Shown: positions 27,443 through 37,525, numbered from the stretch's first letter. The stretch is 64,000 nucleotides of DNA from JASGJS01 sp047601185 (GCA_047601185.1 JASGJS010000001.1:682001-746000), one strand, 5' to 3'. Numbers and translations: made by a program. Notes: generated by a model from the letters alone, not told the origin.

Positions 27443-28450
27443 TTAGCTCCCAGTCGCTTCAAACGCCATCACTTCCCGAATAGCGGTGGCGCCGGTCGCT
27501 AACATCACCAAACGATCGATGCCCAAAGCAATCCCGGCACAGTCGGGGAGGCCGTGTTGCAAGGCGGAGAGTAGTCGTTCATCGGCGGGCATAAGGGGTA
27601 AGCCTTTGGCTTGTCGTTCTAGATTATCTTGCTCGAAGCGTCGTCGTTGTTCCGCGGGGTCTTGTAATTCGTGGTAACCGTTGGCGAGCTCGATCCCTTT
27701 ATAATACACTTCGAATCGTTCAGCGACAGGGGGATTACCTGGGCGAATTTTAGCCAGAGCGGCTTGTTCTACCGGGAAGCCTTCGACAAAAATAGGGCGT
27801 TGTTGGCCTAAATGCGGTTCAATGCAGTGGGATAACAGTAACGAAAGCCAAAAATTGCGATCGGTTGGATGCGGATTTTCTATGTCGCCTAACCCTTGTT
27901 GATGCGCACACTCTTTTAAACTGACAAGGCTGCAAGTGTGAGGGTTCAGGTCGAAGTGGTATAAAAAAAGCGCTTGATAAGTGGTTCGCTCAGCAGGTGC
28001 ACACCCTAAAACGGCTTGTAATAAGTCGTCAGTTTCTGCCATCAGTTGTTCTAAGTCAAACCTTACGCGATACCATTCTAACATCGTAAACTCAGGATTA
28101 TGGTAACTGCCGGATTCTTCTTGGCGAAAGGCTTTACAAATCTGGTAAATAGAACCGCTCCCTGCTGCGAGTAAGCGTTTCATCGGAAATTCAGGAGAGG
28201 TTAATAAATAATGCGAGATTTTGCCAGTGTTGACGGTGAGGCTGGCTAAGTGTGGATCGGTTGCAGAGCTAGTGCCCATCAAGGGGGTTTCGACTTCTAA
28301 AACATCCCGTTCAGCAAAAAAATTGCGAATTTGGCGGAGAATGTCAGCGCGGCGTTTGAGGTTGGTCAGAGAGGCAGTGGGTTGCCAAGCGTTGTTGAGT
28401 GCCTTCTCTCTTGAATCTAACGAGGCAGGTTCTTGAGAGAAGGGGCACAT
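27443..28450 (-). CDS. epmA: Elongation factor P--(R)-beta-lysine ligase EpmA
   Basis: A shortened class II lysyl-tRNA synthetase-like enzyme that attaches beta-lysine to EF-P. It has 335 residues and consists only of the catalytic domain: motif 1 region VLEVETPLMG, motif 2 KAFRQEESGSYHNPEFTMLEWY, motif 3 LGIDRLVML near the end. The anticodon-binding domain of LysRS is absent, as expected. ATG at 28450 directly follows an in-frame TTG. Its target efp is about 1 kb upstream on the same strand with one gene between. Confidence 0.95.
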   Translation of the reverse strand: MCPFSQEPASLDSREKALNNAWQPTASLTNLKRRADILRQIRNFFAERDVLEVETPLMGTSSATDPHLASLTVNTGKISHYLLTSPEFPMKRLLAAGSGSIYQICKAFRQEESGSYHNPEFTMLEWYRVRFDLEQLMAETDDLLQAVLGCAPAERTTYQALFLYHFDLNPHTCSLVSLKECAHQQGLGDIENPHPTDRNFWLSLLLSHCIEPHLGQQRPIFVEGFPVEQAALAKIRPGNPPVAERFEVYYKGIELANGYHELQDPAEQRRRFEQDNLERQAKGLPLMPADERLLSALQHGLPDCAGIALGIDRLVMLATGATAIREVMAFEATGS

Positions 28451-28462
28451 CAACCGTAAGGC

Positions 28463-28948
28463 CTAAGAAGTAGGACCAGACACAGATTTTTCAGTTGACA
28501 TCCGTTTCATGATAATTTCTTGTCGTTGTTCGGGTGTCAATTTTTGCCAGCGTTCTTGCATTTTTTCAATGATGGCTTGTTGTTCTTCGGGTGATAAGCT
28601 ATCCCAAGTATCTTTCAATTCTTTATGCAACGCTTCTTTTTGTTCTGTGGTCATGTTTTCCGAAATTTTTTCAATAAATTTCTTTTTTTGCTCAGGGGTC
28701 ATACTGTCCCATTTTTCTTTCATTTTATCTTTAAACGCTTGCTGTTGTTCTGGTGTCATGCTTTGCCAAACTTGCATAGCAGAACCTTTTTGATCGGATG
28801 TCATCATGGGGGTGCTGTTGCCCATGGGGGTGCTAACTGATGCACCACTGACGCTGCCCATGTCGCTTTGAGCGAAACTGGTTTGAATGCAAAGTGCCAA
28901 ACCGGTGGCAGCAACACAGCCTGTCAAGGCGCGAACGAAATATTTCAT
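28463..28948 (-). CDS. Periplasmic protein of tandem W-(S/K)-(M/L)-(T/S)-PEQ helical repeats
   Basis: A 161-residue protein with a Sec signal peptide (cleavage after SFA, residue ~26), a Met/Ser/Gly-rich linker, then five short repeats of about 16-20 residues built on the pattern W-x-S-M-T-P-E-Q-x-x-x-F-x-x-K (for example KWDSMTPEQKKKF and RWQKLTPEQRQEI). The repeats are highly charged and helical. This resembles the general style of DUF3106 or Spy/CpxP-like helical periplasmic proteins, but I cannot assign a family. AGGAGG precedes the ATG. It lies between efp and epmA and ends 12 bases before epmA, so epmA may be read from its transcript. Confidence 0.7.
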   Translation of the reverse strand: MKYFVRALTGCVAATGLALCIQTSFAQSDMGSVSGASVSTPMGNSTPMMTSDQKGSAMQVWQSMTPEQQQAFKDKMKEKWDSMTPEQKKKFIEKISENMTTEQKEALHKELKDTWDSLSPEEQQAIIEKMQERWQKLTPEQRQEIIMKRMSTEKSVSGPTS

Positions 28949-29072
28949 AAAAACCTCCTGGAAAATATAGAATGCCTATAAAACGGCAGTTTATGGTACG
29001 AAACTCACTTATAGCAAGGATAGTATATAAGTCAAGGATAAAATGTAATAAGTGGCTTATAGGGTGATTTTT

Positions 29073-29180
29073 GGGTCTTCTGGAATTGCCGTGGTTCAGG
29101 TTGTTTTTTCCGGCAATGGCTCACTACGCTCCCCTTCGTTGCGCTTTATTTGCCTTCAAAAACAACCTGGACCCTAGTCA
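29073..29180. repeat. Interspersed repeat, family E (copy 1)
   Basis: About 80 bases (29073-29154) are nearly identical to 52382-52465, including the stretch GGCAATGGCTCACTACGCTC. A TTCAGGTTGTTTTT arm pairs with AAAAACAACCTGGA at 29158-29171, so the element folds into a large stem-loop. It sits between efp and the helical-repeat gene and has no gene of its own. Confidence 0.8.
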
Positions 29181-29197
29181 TTCAGGAAGTCGTCATC

Positions 29198-29770
29198 TTA
29201 TCGTGTATTCGCCCTCGATACATAGGTGCCGGTGCGGGTATCCACTTTCAACATATCGCCCACTTCCACAAACAAGGGCACTCGAATATTCGCCCCCGTT
29301 TCCAGAATCGCGGATTTGGTGGCGCCGCTGACGGTATCCCCCTTAATCGCAGGTTCGGCTTCACTCACTTGCAACAGCACAAAAGTTGGGGGCGTGATGG
29401 AAATCGGTTGGCCATTAAATAACATCACTACGCAAATATCTTGAGGTTTCAGCCACTGTGCGCTATCGGCTAATAAATTGGCGGGGATGGCGTGCTGATC
29501 GAAGGTTTCTTGCGACATAAAGTGCCAGAAAGCTCCATCATTATAAAGATATTCCATGTCAGTCTCGACAATGTCAGCCCCAGGCAAGGAATCGCCGGAT
29601 TTAAAAGTTTTTTCCAAAACGCGGCCGGTTTTTAAATTGCGTAATTTAACACGATTGAACGCTTGACCTTTGCCGGGCTTAACATATTCATTTTCTAAAA
29701 TACTGCAAGGGTCATTATCTAACATCACCTTCAAGCCTGATTTAAATTCATTGGTACTATAAGTCGACAT
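29198..29770 (-). CDS. efp: Elongation factor P
   Basis: Rescues ribosomes stalled at polyproline, 190 residues. KOW-like domain I carries the modification site Lys34 in the loop KPGKGQAF, as in the E. coli protein, followed by two OB domains ending YVSRANTR. Lys34 together with epmA nearby indicates beta-lysylation. The YjeK/EpmB aminomutase that makes beta-lysine is not in the window. It lies three bases downstream of ftsQ on the same strand. Confidence 0.97.
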   Translation of the reverse strand: MSTYSTNEFKSGLKVMLDNDPCSILENEYVKPGKGQAFNRVKLRNLKTGRVLEKTFKSGDSLPGADIVETDMEYLYNDGAFWHFMSQETFDQHAIPANLLADSAQWLKPQDICVVMLFNGQPISITPPTFVLLQVSEAEPAIKGDTVSGATKSAILETGANIRVPLFVEVGDMLKVDTRTGTYVSRANTR

Positions 29771-29773
29771 GAT

Positions 29774-30544
29774 TTATGGATCTCCCAGTTTAACTGTAAA
29801 ACCGTTTTCGTAACGCAGGTCAATGGTCGCCGCTTGAGCAGAAGACGGTGTTATTTTTGGATACACCTTAACAAAACGTTGTAATCTCAGCAATGGGTCG
29901 ATGCGGCCTAAGATCAGTTGCGTGCCGTTCGTCAAAGTTACGCTTAAAGATTGCCGGTCATCGCTGCTGAGTTGACGAATATTTAAACCAATGGTCGCCA
30001 ACAGCGTGCTGAGTTGTTGATAGGTTTGCCATAACCACACGCGTTGCTGTTCATCCCCTTTTAATTGTGGCAGATGAGGGGGAAAGCTGGCCACGGGCGG
30101 AGAAAATAGATTGCCTTGCGTATTTAGCAACGCTTGATCTCCCCACTGCGCGACGGCCACTTGCTCGGCAATATGAATCGTCACAATATCAGGCCAAATG
30201 CGCCCCACTTCTGCGCTTGCGACCCAGGGCATTTGTAACAACTGCACAGACAGTTGGTGCGCGTTTAAATTAAAAAAGCCGCGATTCACAAATGACAAAA
30301 TGTGTTGTTGTAAATCTTGTTGGGAGACGTGCTGATAAGGCGCCTGAATTCTCACTTTTTTAACGGGAAATTGTTCAGGGTCATGCAACATTTGCCAGCC
30401 CCAAATCATGGCAATTAAAATGGCGATACTGACTAAAATTTGTAAAGTTCGGTAGATGCGCCAGCCAATTTTATATAAGTTAGAGGGGGGTTCAACATCC
30501 AATAAAGTATCCATTATTTTAGTATGCGGATTTCTGTTCGTCAT
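29774..30544 (-). CDS. ftsQ: Cell division protein FtsQ
   Basis: Bitopic inner membrane protein that recruits FtsBL in the divisome, 256 residues from ATG 30544. It has a membrane helix at about residues 35-57 (LQILVSIAILIAMIWGW), a POTRA domain beginning FPVKKVRIQAPYQHVSQQDL, the MPWVASAEVGRIWPDIVTIHI block, and an FtsQ domain with LGRIDPLLRLQRFVKVYP and IDLRYENGFTVKL. An extension to 30727 overlaps tkt on the other strand and is rejected; ATG 30514 is an alternative. ftsQ normally lies between ddlB and ftsA; here it precedes efp, so it has been separated from the dcw cluster. Confidence 0.9.
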   Translation of the reverse strand: MTNRNPHTKIMDTLLDVEPPSNLYKIGWRIYRTLQILVSIAILIAMIWGWQMLHDPEQFPVKKVRIQAPYQHVSQQDLQQHILSFVNRGFFNLNAHQLSVQLLQMPWVASAEVGRIWPDIVTIHIAEQVAVAQWGDQALLNTQGNLFSPPVASFPPHLPQLKGDEQQRVWLWQTYQQLSTLLATIGLNIRQLSSDDRQSLSVTLTNGTQLILGRIDPLLRLQRFVKVYPKITPSSAQAATIDLRYENGFTVKLGDP

Positions 30545-30636
30545 GGCAAGTGTTTGCGGAAAACACCCTTGATATCTGGCAGGTTGAGTTGATATGATGG
30601 CAACCCACTCATTAGTTTCTGAAGGAGCTTGAACAC

Positions 30637-32631
30637 ATGCCCACCCGACGAGAGCTTGCGAATGCCGTTCGCATGTTAAGCATCGATGCCGTTCAAAAAG
30701 CCAACTCTGGGCATCCCGGTATGCCAATGGGCATGGCAGACATTGCCGAAGTCTTGTGGAACGATTTTTTAAGACACAATCCTGCTAATCCTTACTGGTT
30801 TAATCGCGATCGTTTTATTTTATCCAATGGCCATGGCGCGATGTTGCATTATGCCTTGCTGCACTTAACTGGCTATGAACTGTCGATGGAAGACCTTAAA
30901 CAATTTCGTCAATTACGTTCACGAACGCCAGGCCATCCAGAATACGGCTATACCCCTGGCGTTGAAACAACCACTGGCCCCTTAGGGCAAGGGTTCGCAG
31001 CGGGTGTGGGAATGGCGATCGCCGAGAAAACCCTCGCCGCACAATTTAATCGGGGTGGAATCGATATCATCGATCATTTTACCTATGTGTTTGTGGGAGA
31101 TGGTTGTTTAATGGAGGGGATTTCACACGAAGCCGCGTCGTTGGCGGGCACCCTAAATTTAGGTAAGCTCATCACTTTTTATGATGATAATGGCATTTCC
31201 ATTGATGGCGATGTGCGCGGCTGGTTCACTGATGATACCGTAAAACGATTTGAAGCCTATGGTTGGCATGTTGTCCCGCATGTCAACGGCCATGATCCCG
31301 ACAGTATTTATGCAGCCATCGAAGAGGCCCGCAACTTTTTAGAAAAACCCAGCCTCATTTGCTGCAAAACCCAAATTGGTTTTGGCTCTCCCAGTTTAGC
31401 GGGCACTGCTAAAACCCATGGCGCCCCTCTGGGGGATATCGAAATTGCTGCAGTGCGCGAAAAACTCAGTTGGCCGCACGCGCCGTTTGAAATCCCCGAA
31501 GAAATTTATGCCGCGTGGAATGGCGAAAAACTTGGGGGAGAGTTGGAACATGAATGGCTCGGAAAATTTCAGGATTACCGCAAAGCCAATAGTTTACTCG
31601 CCGAAGAATTGTTGCGCCGTATTGATGGCTATTTACCGAAAGATTGGGATAACCGGGCGCAAACCTTTATTCGCAATGCGCAAGAAAAACGCGAGTCGAT
31701 GGCAACGCGAAAAGCCTCTGAGCTCTGCCTCAATGCTTTTGCACCGATGCTGCCAGAGTTATTAGGCGGTTCTGCTGACCTCACTGGCTCCAATAATACC
31801 TGGTCCACTCAGTCACGGGTGTTAAATCATTTTGATCCTTCCGGCAACTATATTCACTACGGCGTGCGTGAATTCGGCATGTTCGCGATGATGAACGGTA
31901 TTGCCGTGCATGGCGGTTTTATCCCTTATGGTGGAACCTTCTTAACCTTTATCGATTATGGCCGTAATGCCATGCGCTTGGCAGCCTTGATGAAGTTGCG
32001 CGTTATTTACATTCTCACGCACGATTCTATTGGTTTGGGAGAAGATGGCCCGACCCATCAACCCATAGAGCATGCGGCGATTTTGCGATTAACGCCGCAG
32101 ATGACGGTGTGGCGCCCCTGTGATTTAGTTGAAACTGCTATAGCTTGGAAGGCCGCCATTGAACAGCAAGAAGGCCCAACCTCTTTATTGTTATCGCGCC
32201 AAGCATTACCTCATCAAATGCGCGATAAAAAAGTGTTACAATATGTCAAACGGGGAGGCTATACCCTAATAGATTGTTCGCGGACGCCACAAGCCATTAT
32301 TATTGCGACAGGCTCTGAAGTGAGTTTGGCGGTTGAAGCGGCGCGTATTTTAGCGGAAGATGGCTATCGCATTCGGGTGGTTTCCATGCCTTCTACCACG
32401 GTGTTTGATCAGCAAGAGAGCAGTTATCAAGACGCCGTTTTGCCCCCTAAAGTCAAAGCGCGTGTTGCAGTTGAGGCAGCTAGTGCAGATTTTTGGTATA
32501 AATATGTCGGAAAAGAGGGGAAAATTGTGGGCTTAAATCGCTATGGAGAATCCGGGCCCTATGAAGCGGTTTATAATCTGTTAGGCATTACCGTTGAACA
32601 TATTGTTAAAGTTGTGAAGACTTTATTATAA
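30637..32631 (+). CDS. tkt: Transketolase
   Basis: Thiamine diphosphate enzyme of the pentose phosphate pathway, 664 residues. It carries the [12 protein letters not shown] start, the ThDP-binding motif [28 protein letters not shown], and in the pyrimidine domain [13 protein letters not shown] and the [18 protein letters not shown] block. AGGAG precedes the ATG. It heads a tkt-gap-pgk transcript, a common arrangement in gammaproteobacteria. Confidence 0.97.
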   Translation: MPTRRELANAVRMLSIDAVQKANSGHPGMPMGMADIAEVLWNDFLRHNPANPYWFNRDRFILSNGHGAMLHYALLHLTGYELSMEDLKQFRQLRSRTPGHPEYGYTPGVETTTGPLGQGFAAGVGMAIAEKTLAAQFNRGGIDIIDHFTYVFVGDGCLMEGISHEAASLAGTLNLGKLITFYDDNGISIDGDVRGWFTDDTVKRFEAYGWHVVPHVNGHDPDSIYAAIEEARNFLEKPSLICCKTQIGFGSPSLAGTAKTHGAPLGDIEIAAVREKLSWPHAPFEIPEEIYAAWNGEKLGGELEHEWLGKFQDYRKANSLLAEELLRRIDGYLPKDWDNRAQTFIRNAQEKRESMATRKASELCLNAFAPMLPELLGGSADLTGSNNTWSTQSRVLNHFDPSGNYIHYGVREFGMFAMMNGIAVHGGFIPYGGTFLTFIDYGRNAMRLAALMKLRVIYILTHDSIGLGEDGPTHQPIEHAAILRLTPQMTVWRPCDLVETAIAWKAAIEQQEGPTSLLLSRQALPHQMRDKKVLQYVKRGGYTLIDCSRTPQAIIIATGSEVSLAVEAARILAEDGYRIRVVSMPSTTVFDQQESSYQDAVLPPKVKARVAVEAASADFWYKYVGKEGKIVGLNRYGESGPYEAVYNLLGITVEHIVKVVKTLL

Positions 32632-32650
32632 AAGATTCCAGGAGACACTA

Positions 32651-33658
32651 ATGATCAAAGCAGCAATCAATGGTTACGGTCGTATTGGCCGTAATATTCT
32701 AAGAGCGATTTACGAATGTGGTTACCGACAAGATATCCAAATTGTCGCTATCAATGATCTCGGCGATGCAGAAATCAATGCTTATTTAACCCAGTATGAT
32801 ACTGTACACGGTAAATTTCCCGGCGAAGTCAGTGTAGAAGGTGATAACTTAGTAGTGAATGGTGATAAAATTAAGGTATTGGCTGAACGTGATCCCACCA
32901 AATTACCCTGGGGTGATTTAGGTATCGATGTGGTTTTGGAATGTACCGGTCTCTTTACCAGCAAGAAACAAGCCAGCGCACACTTAACTGCCGGCGCTAA
33001 AAAAGTGTTGATTTCTGCCCCGGCAGGGAATGATGTCGATGCGACGATCGTGTTTGGTGTCAATGATCATACCTTAAAATCCAGCGACACGGTCATCTCT
33101 AACGCTTCATGCACCACCAATTGCATTGCGCCGATGGCTAAAGCGTTACACGAAACCGTGGGTATCGTTTCTGGCTTGATGACCACTATCCATTCTTATA
33201 CCAATGATCAAAAATTAATCGACGTCTACCATCCAGATGTCCGTCGCGCTCGCTCTGCCACCCATTCGATGATTCCGACCAAAACAGGCGCTGCAGCTGC
33301 GGTAGGTCTGGTCATTCCTGAATTGGCTGGCAAATTAGATGGCTTCGCAGTGCGCGTTCCCACCATCAATGTGTCATTAATTGATTTGACCTTCGAATCC
33401 AAACGCCCCACCACGGCGAAAGAAGTCAATGCCATTATGAAAGCCGCTTCTGAAAATGCATTAAAAGGTTTATTGGTTTACAGCGAAGAGCCATTAGTCT
33501 CAGTGGATTTTAACCACACGCGTGTTTCCTGCACCTTCGATGCGACTTTGACCAAAGTCATTGATAATACGGTAAAAGTGCTAGGCTGGTATGATAATGA
33601 ATGGGGTTTTTCTAATCGTATGTTAGACACCACAAAAGCGTGGATGCAAGCCAAATGA
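32651..33658 (+). CDS. gap: Type I glyceraldehyde-3-phosphate dehydrogenase
   Basis: NAD-dependent glycolytic dehydrogenase, 335 residues. Rossmann motif NGYGRIGR at 8-15, catalytic Cys154 in [12 protein letters not shown], and the S-loop [18 protein letters not shown]. It follows tkt by 19 bases with AGGAG upstream and overlaps pgk by four bases. Complete. Confidence 0.97.
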   Translation: MIKAAINGYGRIGRNILRAIYECGYRQDIQIVAINDLGDAEINAYLTQYDTVHGKFPGEVSVEGDNLVVNGDKIKVLAERDPTKLPWGDLGIDVVLECTGLFTSKKQASAHLTAGAKKVLISAPAGNDVDATIVFGVNDHTLKSSDTVISNASCTTNCIAPMAKALHETVGIVSGLMTTIHSYTNDQKLIDVYHPDVRRARSATHSMIPTKTGAAAAVGLVIPELAGKLDGFAVRVPTINVSLIDLTFESKRPTTAKEVNAIMKAASENALKGLLVYSEEPLVSVDFNHTRVSCTFDATLTKVIDNTVKVLGWYDNEWGFSNRMLDTTKAWMQAK

Positions 33659-34827
33659 AGTCCATTCTCAAATTGTCGGATCTCGATTTAGAAAATAAAC
33701 GGGTGTTAATCCGTGAAGATCTGAACGTCCCTATGGAAGATGGCAAAATCACCAGTGATGTGCGCATTTTAGCCGCGCTGCCGACGATAGAATATTGTTT
33801 GCAGCAAAATGCTAAAGTGATGGTGATGTCACATCTGGGCCGTCCTAAAGAAGGTCAATATGACGAGCAATATTCTTTAGCGCCGGTCGCCACCCATCTA
33901 GCGCACTTGCTAGGTCAGCCAGTCCGTTTTAAAAAAGACTGGCTAGACGGTGTAGAGATTGAGCCGGGAGAAGTTGCTGTATTAGAAAATGTCCGCTTTA
34001 ATGTCGGCGAAAAAGAAAACGATACTTTGTTGGCTCAAAAAATGGCGAACTTGTGTGATGTATTCGTCATGGATGCTTTCGCTACTGCCCATCGCGCCGA
34101 AGCCTCAACTTGTGCCATCATTCAACATGCACCGCAAGCCTGTGCGGGGCCTTTATTAGTGCATGAATTACAAAGCCTACACAGAATATTTGAAAAGCCC
34201 AAACGCCCTTTGATGGCAATTGTCGGCGGCTCTAAAGTTTCTACTAAATTGCAAGTTCTAGAAGCTTTGCTGAAAATCGTCGATCAACTAGTGGTGGGCG
34301 GAGGGATTGCCAATACCTTTATCGCTGCGGCAGGCTATAAAGTCGGCAAATCTTTATACGAGCCAGATTTAATCCCAGAAGCACAACGGTTATTACGGTT
34401 AGCCAGTAGTCGCGGCGCTTCCATCCCCATTCCCAGTGATGTGATTGTGGCCAAAAGCTTTAGCAAAGAAGCAGAACCCATTTTGCGTCAAGTCAATGAA
34501 ATCGAGCCAGATGAAATGATTCTCGACATTGGTCCCAATACCACGCAGTTGTTAACGGATCACATTCAAAAAATGGGCTCTATTATTTGGAATGGCCCGG
34601 TGGGCGTGTTTGAGTGGCCGAATTTTGCCAATGGTACGGCGGCGATTGCCAACGCCATTGCCAACAGTCAGGCGTTTTCTGTCGCGGGTGGGGGCGATAC
34701 CTTGGCGGCGATTGATCAATTTAATATTGAAGATAGATTGTCGTATATTTCTACCGGCGGCGGCGCATTTTTAGAATTTTTAGAAGGGAAAACATTGCCG
34801 GCCATTGCAGCATTAGAAAATCGCTAA
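33655..34827 (+). CDS. pgk: Phosphoglycerate kinase
   Basis: Transfers phosphate between 1,3-bisphosphoglycerate and ADP, 390 residues. It has [42 protein letters not shown], and the C-terminal nucleotide site [11 protein letters not shown] and GGGDTLAAI. The ATG used overlaps the gap stop (ATGA); a TTG-like start five codons earlier lies inside gap. Note Ala-Thr-Ala in [12 protein letters not shown] where most PGKs have DAFGTAHRA, a mild substitution. Confidence 0.96.
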   Translation: MKSILKLSDLDLENKRVLIREDLNVPMEDGKITSDVRILAALPTIEYCLQQNAKVMVMSHLGRPKEGQYDEQYSLAPVATHLAHLLGQPVRFKKDWLDGVEIEPGEVAVLENVRFNVGEKENDTLLAQKMANLCDVFVMDAFATAHRAEASTCAIIQHAPQACAGPLLVHELQSLHRIFEKPKRPLMAIVGGSKVSTKLQVLEALLKIVDQLVVGGGIANTFIAAAGYKVGKSLYEPDLIPEAQRLLRLASSRGASIPIPSDVIVAKSFSKEAEPILRQVNEIEPDEMILDIGPNTTQLLTDHIQKMGSIIWNGPVGVFEWPNFANGTAAIANAIANSQAFSVAGGGDTLAAIDQFNIEDRLSYISTGGGAFLEFLEGKTLPAIAALENR

Positions 34828-34849
34828 AAGCATCAAGGTGCCATACATC

Positions 34850-34970
34850 GGCCCTATGAAGGAGAGGAGAGGTCTCTTAAAGACACGCCGTGAATACATC
34901 CCTGTAGGCTTCTATTTTTCGTCCTGAAAAATAGAGTCTTTAAGAGACCTCTCCTCTCCTTCATAGGGCC
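34850..34970. repeat. Perfect 35-bp inverted repeat between pgk and pyk
   Basis: Arms 34850-34884 and 34936-34970 are exact reverse complements (GGCCCTATGAAGGAGAGGAG at the outer end). The 51-base loop holds a second hairpin CTATTTTTC/GAAAAATAG near 34912-34934. This occupies most of the 200-base gap between pgk and pyk. It could act as a terminator or RNA processing site, or be a MITE; no second copy is seen in the window. Confidence 0.85.
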
Positions 34971-35027
34971 TTACTTGGGTGCTAGATATTACACCAGTGT
35001 GTTAGTTAACTTAACAAGAGATTACTT

Positions 35028-36461
35028 ATGTCATTTAGAAGAACCAAGATTGTCGCTACTTTAGGTCCCGCTACCGATAACCCCGCCATCCTTGAGCGCA
35101 TGTTAAAGTCTGGGGTGAATGTTGTCCGCATCAATTTCTCTCATGGTGCTGATTTAGCGCAAAGTCGTATTAAAGCCGTGCGCGAATGCGCCGCTAAACT
35201 CGATGTGATTATTGGCATCATGGCAGATTTACAAGGGCCCAAAATCCGCATTGCCCGTTTTCAAAAAAGTAAAATCAACCTGCAAAAAGGCGCACAATTT
35301 ATTTTAGACGCAAGTTTAGCTTCTACTGCTGGAACCGATGTGAGTGTCGGCATTGATTATAAAGAATTACCTCAAGACGTTCGTCCAGGTGATACCTTAT
35401 TGTTAGATGATGGTCGTATTGTGTTAATCGTTAAATCGGTGGAAGGTCCTAAAGTCATTTGCCAAGTGAAAGTGGGCGGCGAGCTGTCAAATAATAAAGG
35501 CATTAATCGTTTGGGCGGCGGCTTAACTGCGGCGGCACTGACCGATAAAGATAAAGCAGATTTATTAATCGCGGTTGGCGCGAATGTCGATTATCTGGCA
35601 GTTTCGTTTCCGCGAGATGCCAAAGATATCCACTATGCCAGACAATTGTTAACCGAAGCCGGTTCAGAAGCCGGTATTATCGCTAAAATTGAGCGAGCTG
35701 AAGCGCTAGATAATATTGATGAAATCATTATGGCTTCTGATGGCATCATGGTGGCGCGAGGCGATTTGGCCGTTGAGATTGGGGAAGAGCAAGTGCCCGG
35801 TGCGCAAAAACACATGATTGATAGAGCGCGTGCCTTGGGTCGTCCAGCTATTACTGCTACGCAAATGATGGAAAGTATGATTCATAGTTCAGTGCCGACC
35901 CGCGCGGAAGTTTCTGACGTGGCCAATGCCGTGTTGGATCAAACCGATGCAGTAATGTTGTCTGCCGAAACCGCTGTGGGTGATCACCCTGACCGAGTGG
36001 TAGAAACCATGGCGCGAATCTGTATTGCGGCTGAAAAAGAGCGAAAGACGCGTATCTCCGGCCATCGTTTAGAACAAAAATTCACTCGGATTGATGAAGC
36101 CATTGCCATGGCGGCATTGTACGCAGCGAATCATTTAGGCATCCAAGCGTTAATTACCTTAACAGAATCTGGCGCGACACCCTTAATGATGTCGCGGGTT
36201 CGGACGGGGATCCCCATCTATGCGCTCAGTCATAATGCATTAAGTTTGGGCAAAATGACCTTATACCGTGATGTTAATCCCATTAATTTTAATGTGACGC
36301 AGCTTGCACCTGAGGAAGACTTGAATTGGGCTTGTATTCATTTTTTACAAGAGAAAGGCATTCTAAAGGCACAAGATCTGGTGATCTTTACCAAAGGTGA
36401 TCAAATTGGCGTACACGGCAGAACCAATACCTTAAAAATTCTGTGTGTGGGTGAAGGTTAA
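35028..36461 (+). CDS. pyk: Pyruvate kinase
   Basis: Final step of glycolysis, 477 residues. It has the N-terminal RRTKIVATLGPA, substrate residues in VVRINFSHG and IMADLQGPKIRI, the metal site around GIIAKIERAEALDNIDEI, the signature MVARGDLAVEIGEEQVP, and ITATQMMESM. The C-terminal allosteric domain is present. A small membrane-protein gene overlaps its stop by one base, so pyk, that gene and otsB form an operon. Confidence 0.96.
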   Translation: MSFRRTKIVATLGPATDNPAILERMLKSGVNVVRINFSHGADLAQSRIKAVRECAAKLDVIIGIMADLQGPKIRIARFQKSKINLQKGAQFILDASLASTAGTDVSVGIDYKELPQDVRPGDTLLLDDGRIVLIVKSVEGPKVICQVKVGGELSNNKGINRLGGGLTAAALTDKDKADLLIAVGANVDYLAVSFPRDAKDIHYARQLLTEAGSEAGIIAKIERAEALDNIDEIIMASDGIMVARGDLAVEIGEEQVPGAQKHMIDRARALGRPAITATQMMESMIHSSVPTRAEVSDVANAVLDQTDAVMLSAETAVGDHPDRVVETMARICIAAEKERKTRISGHRLEQKFTRIDEAIAMAALYAANHLGIQALITLTESGATPLMMSRVRTGIPIYALSHNALSLGKMTLYRDVNPINFNVTQLAPEEDLNWACIHFLQEKGILKAQDLVIFTKGDQIGVHGRTNTLKILCVGEG

Positions 36462-36649
36462 TGCATTGGAGCGGATTGCTATTTTTTGTTGGCGCGCTGT
36501 TATTAATTTGGCTGTTATTTCGACAGATTAAAGGCAATCCGCAAGCGTTTTCACGCGAAAATGCCAGTAAAAGTTTTTATACTTTTGGGATATTGGCGTT
36601 AATTTTGATTTTATTTATTGCATTATTAGTGATGCTGTTAAGGACATAG
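36461..36649 (+). CDS. Small two-helix membrane protein
   Basis: A 62-residue protein with hydrophobic segments at about 4-20 (GLLFFVGALLLIWLLF) and 40-59, joined by a polar loop, with no family I recognise. Its ATG overlaps the pyk stop (TAATG) and otsB starts one base after its own stop, which strongly supports translation. Function unknown; it may be a small membrane adaptor. Confidence 0.65.
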   Translation: MHWSGLLFFVGALLLIWLLFRQIKGNPQAFSRENASKSFYTFGILALILILFIALLVMLLRT

Positions 36650-36650
36650 G

Positions 36651-37442
36651 ATGTCTCATTCATTACCTTCTGCTTACGATTTATTACCCGAACTGCGCGC
36701 ACGATTTCTTAAAAAACAATTGTGCATTTTTTTAGATTATGATGGCACGATGACTTCGATTGTGCCGGATCCTGAAAGCGCTTATCTCAGCAGTAGCGCT
36801 CGCGAGCTTCTCGCGTTATTAGCTCAACAGCTGCCGGTCACCGTCATCAGTGGGCGAGACATTAAAACGCTGTTAAACTTTATTCAATTGCCGCAACTAA
36901 ATTATGTGGGAGATCATGGTCTAGACATTCAGTTTGAGGGCCAACGCTTTCATCCCCCTGAGTTATTCGCCATTCTTCCGACTTTGTTGCAAGTGAGGGC
37001 AGAAATCAAAACCCTTCTCGCTGATATTAAAAATATCAAAATAGAAGATAAAACCTATAGCACGGGTGTTCACTATCGAAACGTGGATCCGTGTTGGGAT
37101 CAAGAAGTGGTGGCTCGTACCGAACAATTGGTTAAGAATTATCCCGAATTACGATTGGTTTATGGCAAACGGGTATTGGATATTTTTCCGAATTTAACGT
37201 GGGATAAAGGCCAGGCGATGTTGTGGGTGTTAGATCGACTACAGGCTCAGAATGCTGAGTATTTTACGCTTTACCTAGGGGATGATTTGACCGATGAAAA
37301 TGCTTTTCGAGTGATGCCAAAAGCAGGCGCAGGGATTTTGGTGGGTGGACATACCGGCGAAACATGCGCAACTTACTGGTTAAAAGATCCTGATGAGGTG
37401 AAGGCGTTTTTGTTGGAATTAAGTGTGCCAAATCTTAAATAA
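36651..37442 (+). CDS. otsB: Trehalose-6-phosphate phosphatase
   Basis: HAD-superfamily phosphatase that removes phosphate from trehalose 6-phosphate. It has 263 residues with the nucleophile motif LDYDGTMTSI (Asp29, Asp31), motif II VTVISGRD, a GDHGLDIQ segment and motif IV LYLGDDLTDENAF. Domain order and length are normal for OtsB. The synthase otsA is not in the window, so either it lies elsewhere or the enzyme acts on another sugar phosphate. It is third in an operon after pyk. Confidence 0.9.
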   Translation: MSHSLPSAYDLLPELRARFLKKQLCIFLDYDGTMTSIVPDPESAYLSSSARELLALLAQQLPVTVISGRDIKTLLNFIQLPQLNYVGDHGLDIQFEGQRFHPPELFAILPTLLQVRAEIKTLLADIKNIKIEDKTYSTGVHYRNVDPCWDQEVVARTEQLVKNYPELRLVYGKRVLDIFPNLTWDKGQAMLWVLDRLQAQNAEYFTLYLGDDLTDENAFRVMPKAGAGILVGGHTGETCATYWLKDPDEVKAFLLELSVPNLK

Positions 37443-37525
37443 GTCGGTGCATGCTGACTAAAAATATTCCTTATAAAAAATGGCTAGAAAGAATTCAAGC
37501 ACGAAGATCGAAATTCTACAAAGAT

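Noticed and set aside
29071..29422. Plus-strand ORFs over the repeat and the end of efp
   Set aside because: They are made of repeat family E and the antisense of efp, with no protein-like pattern.
34828..35027. Possible riboswitch between pgk and pyk
   Set aside because: The structure is a simple exact inverted repeat with no aptamer-like conserved core that I recognise.
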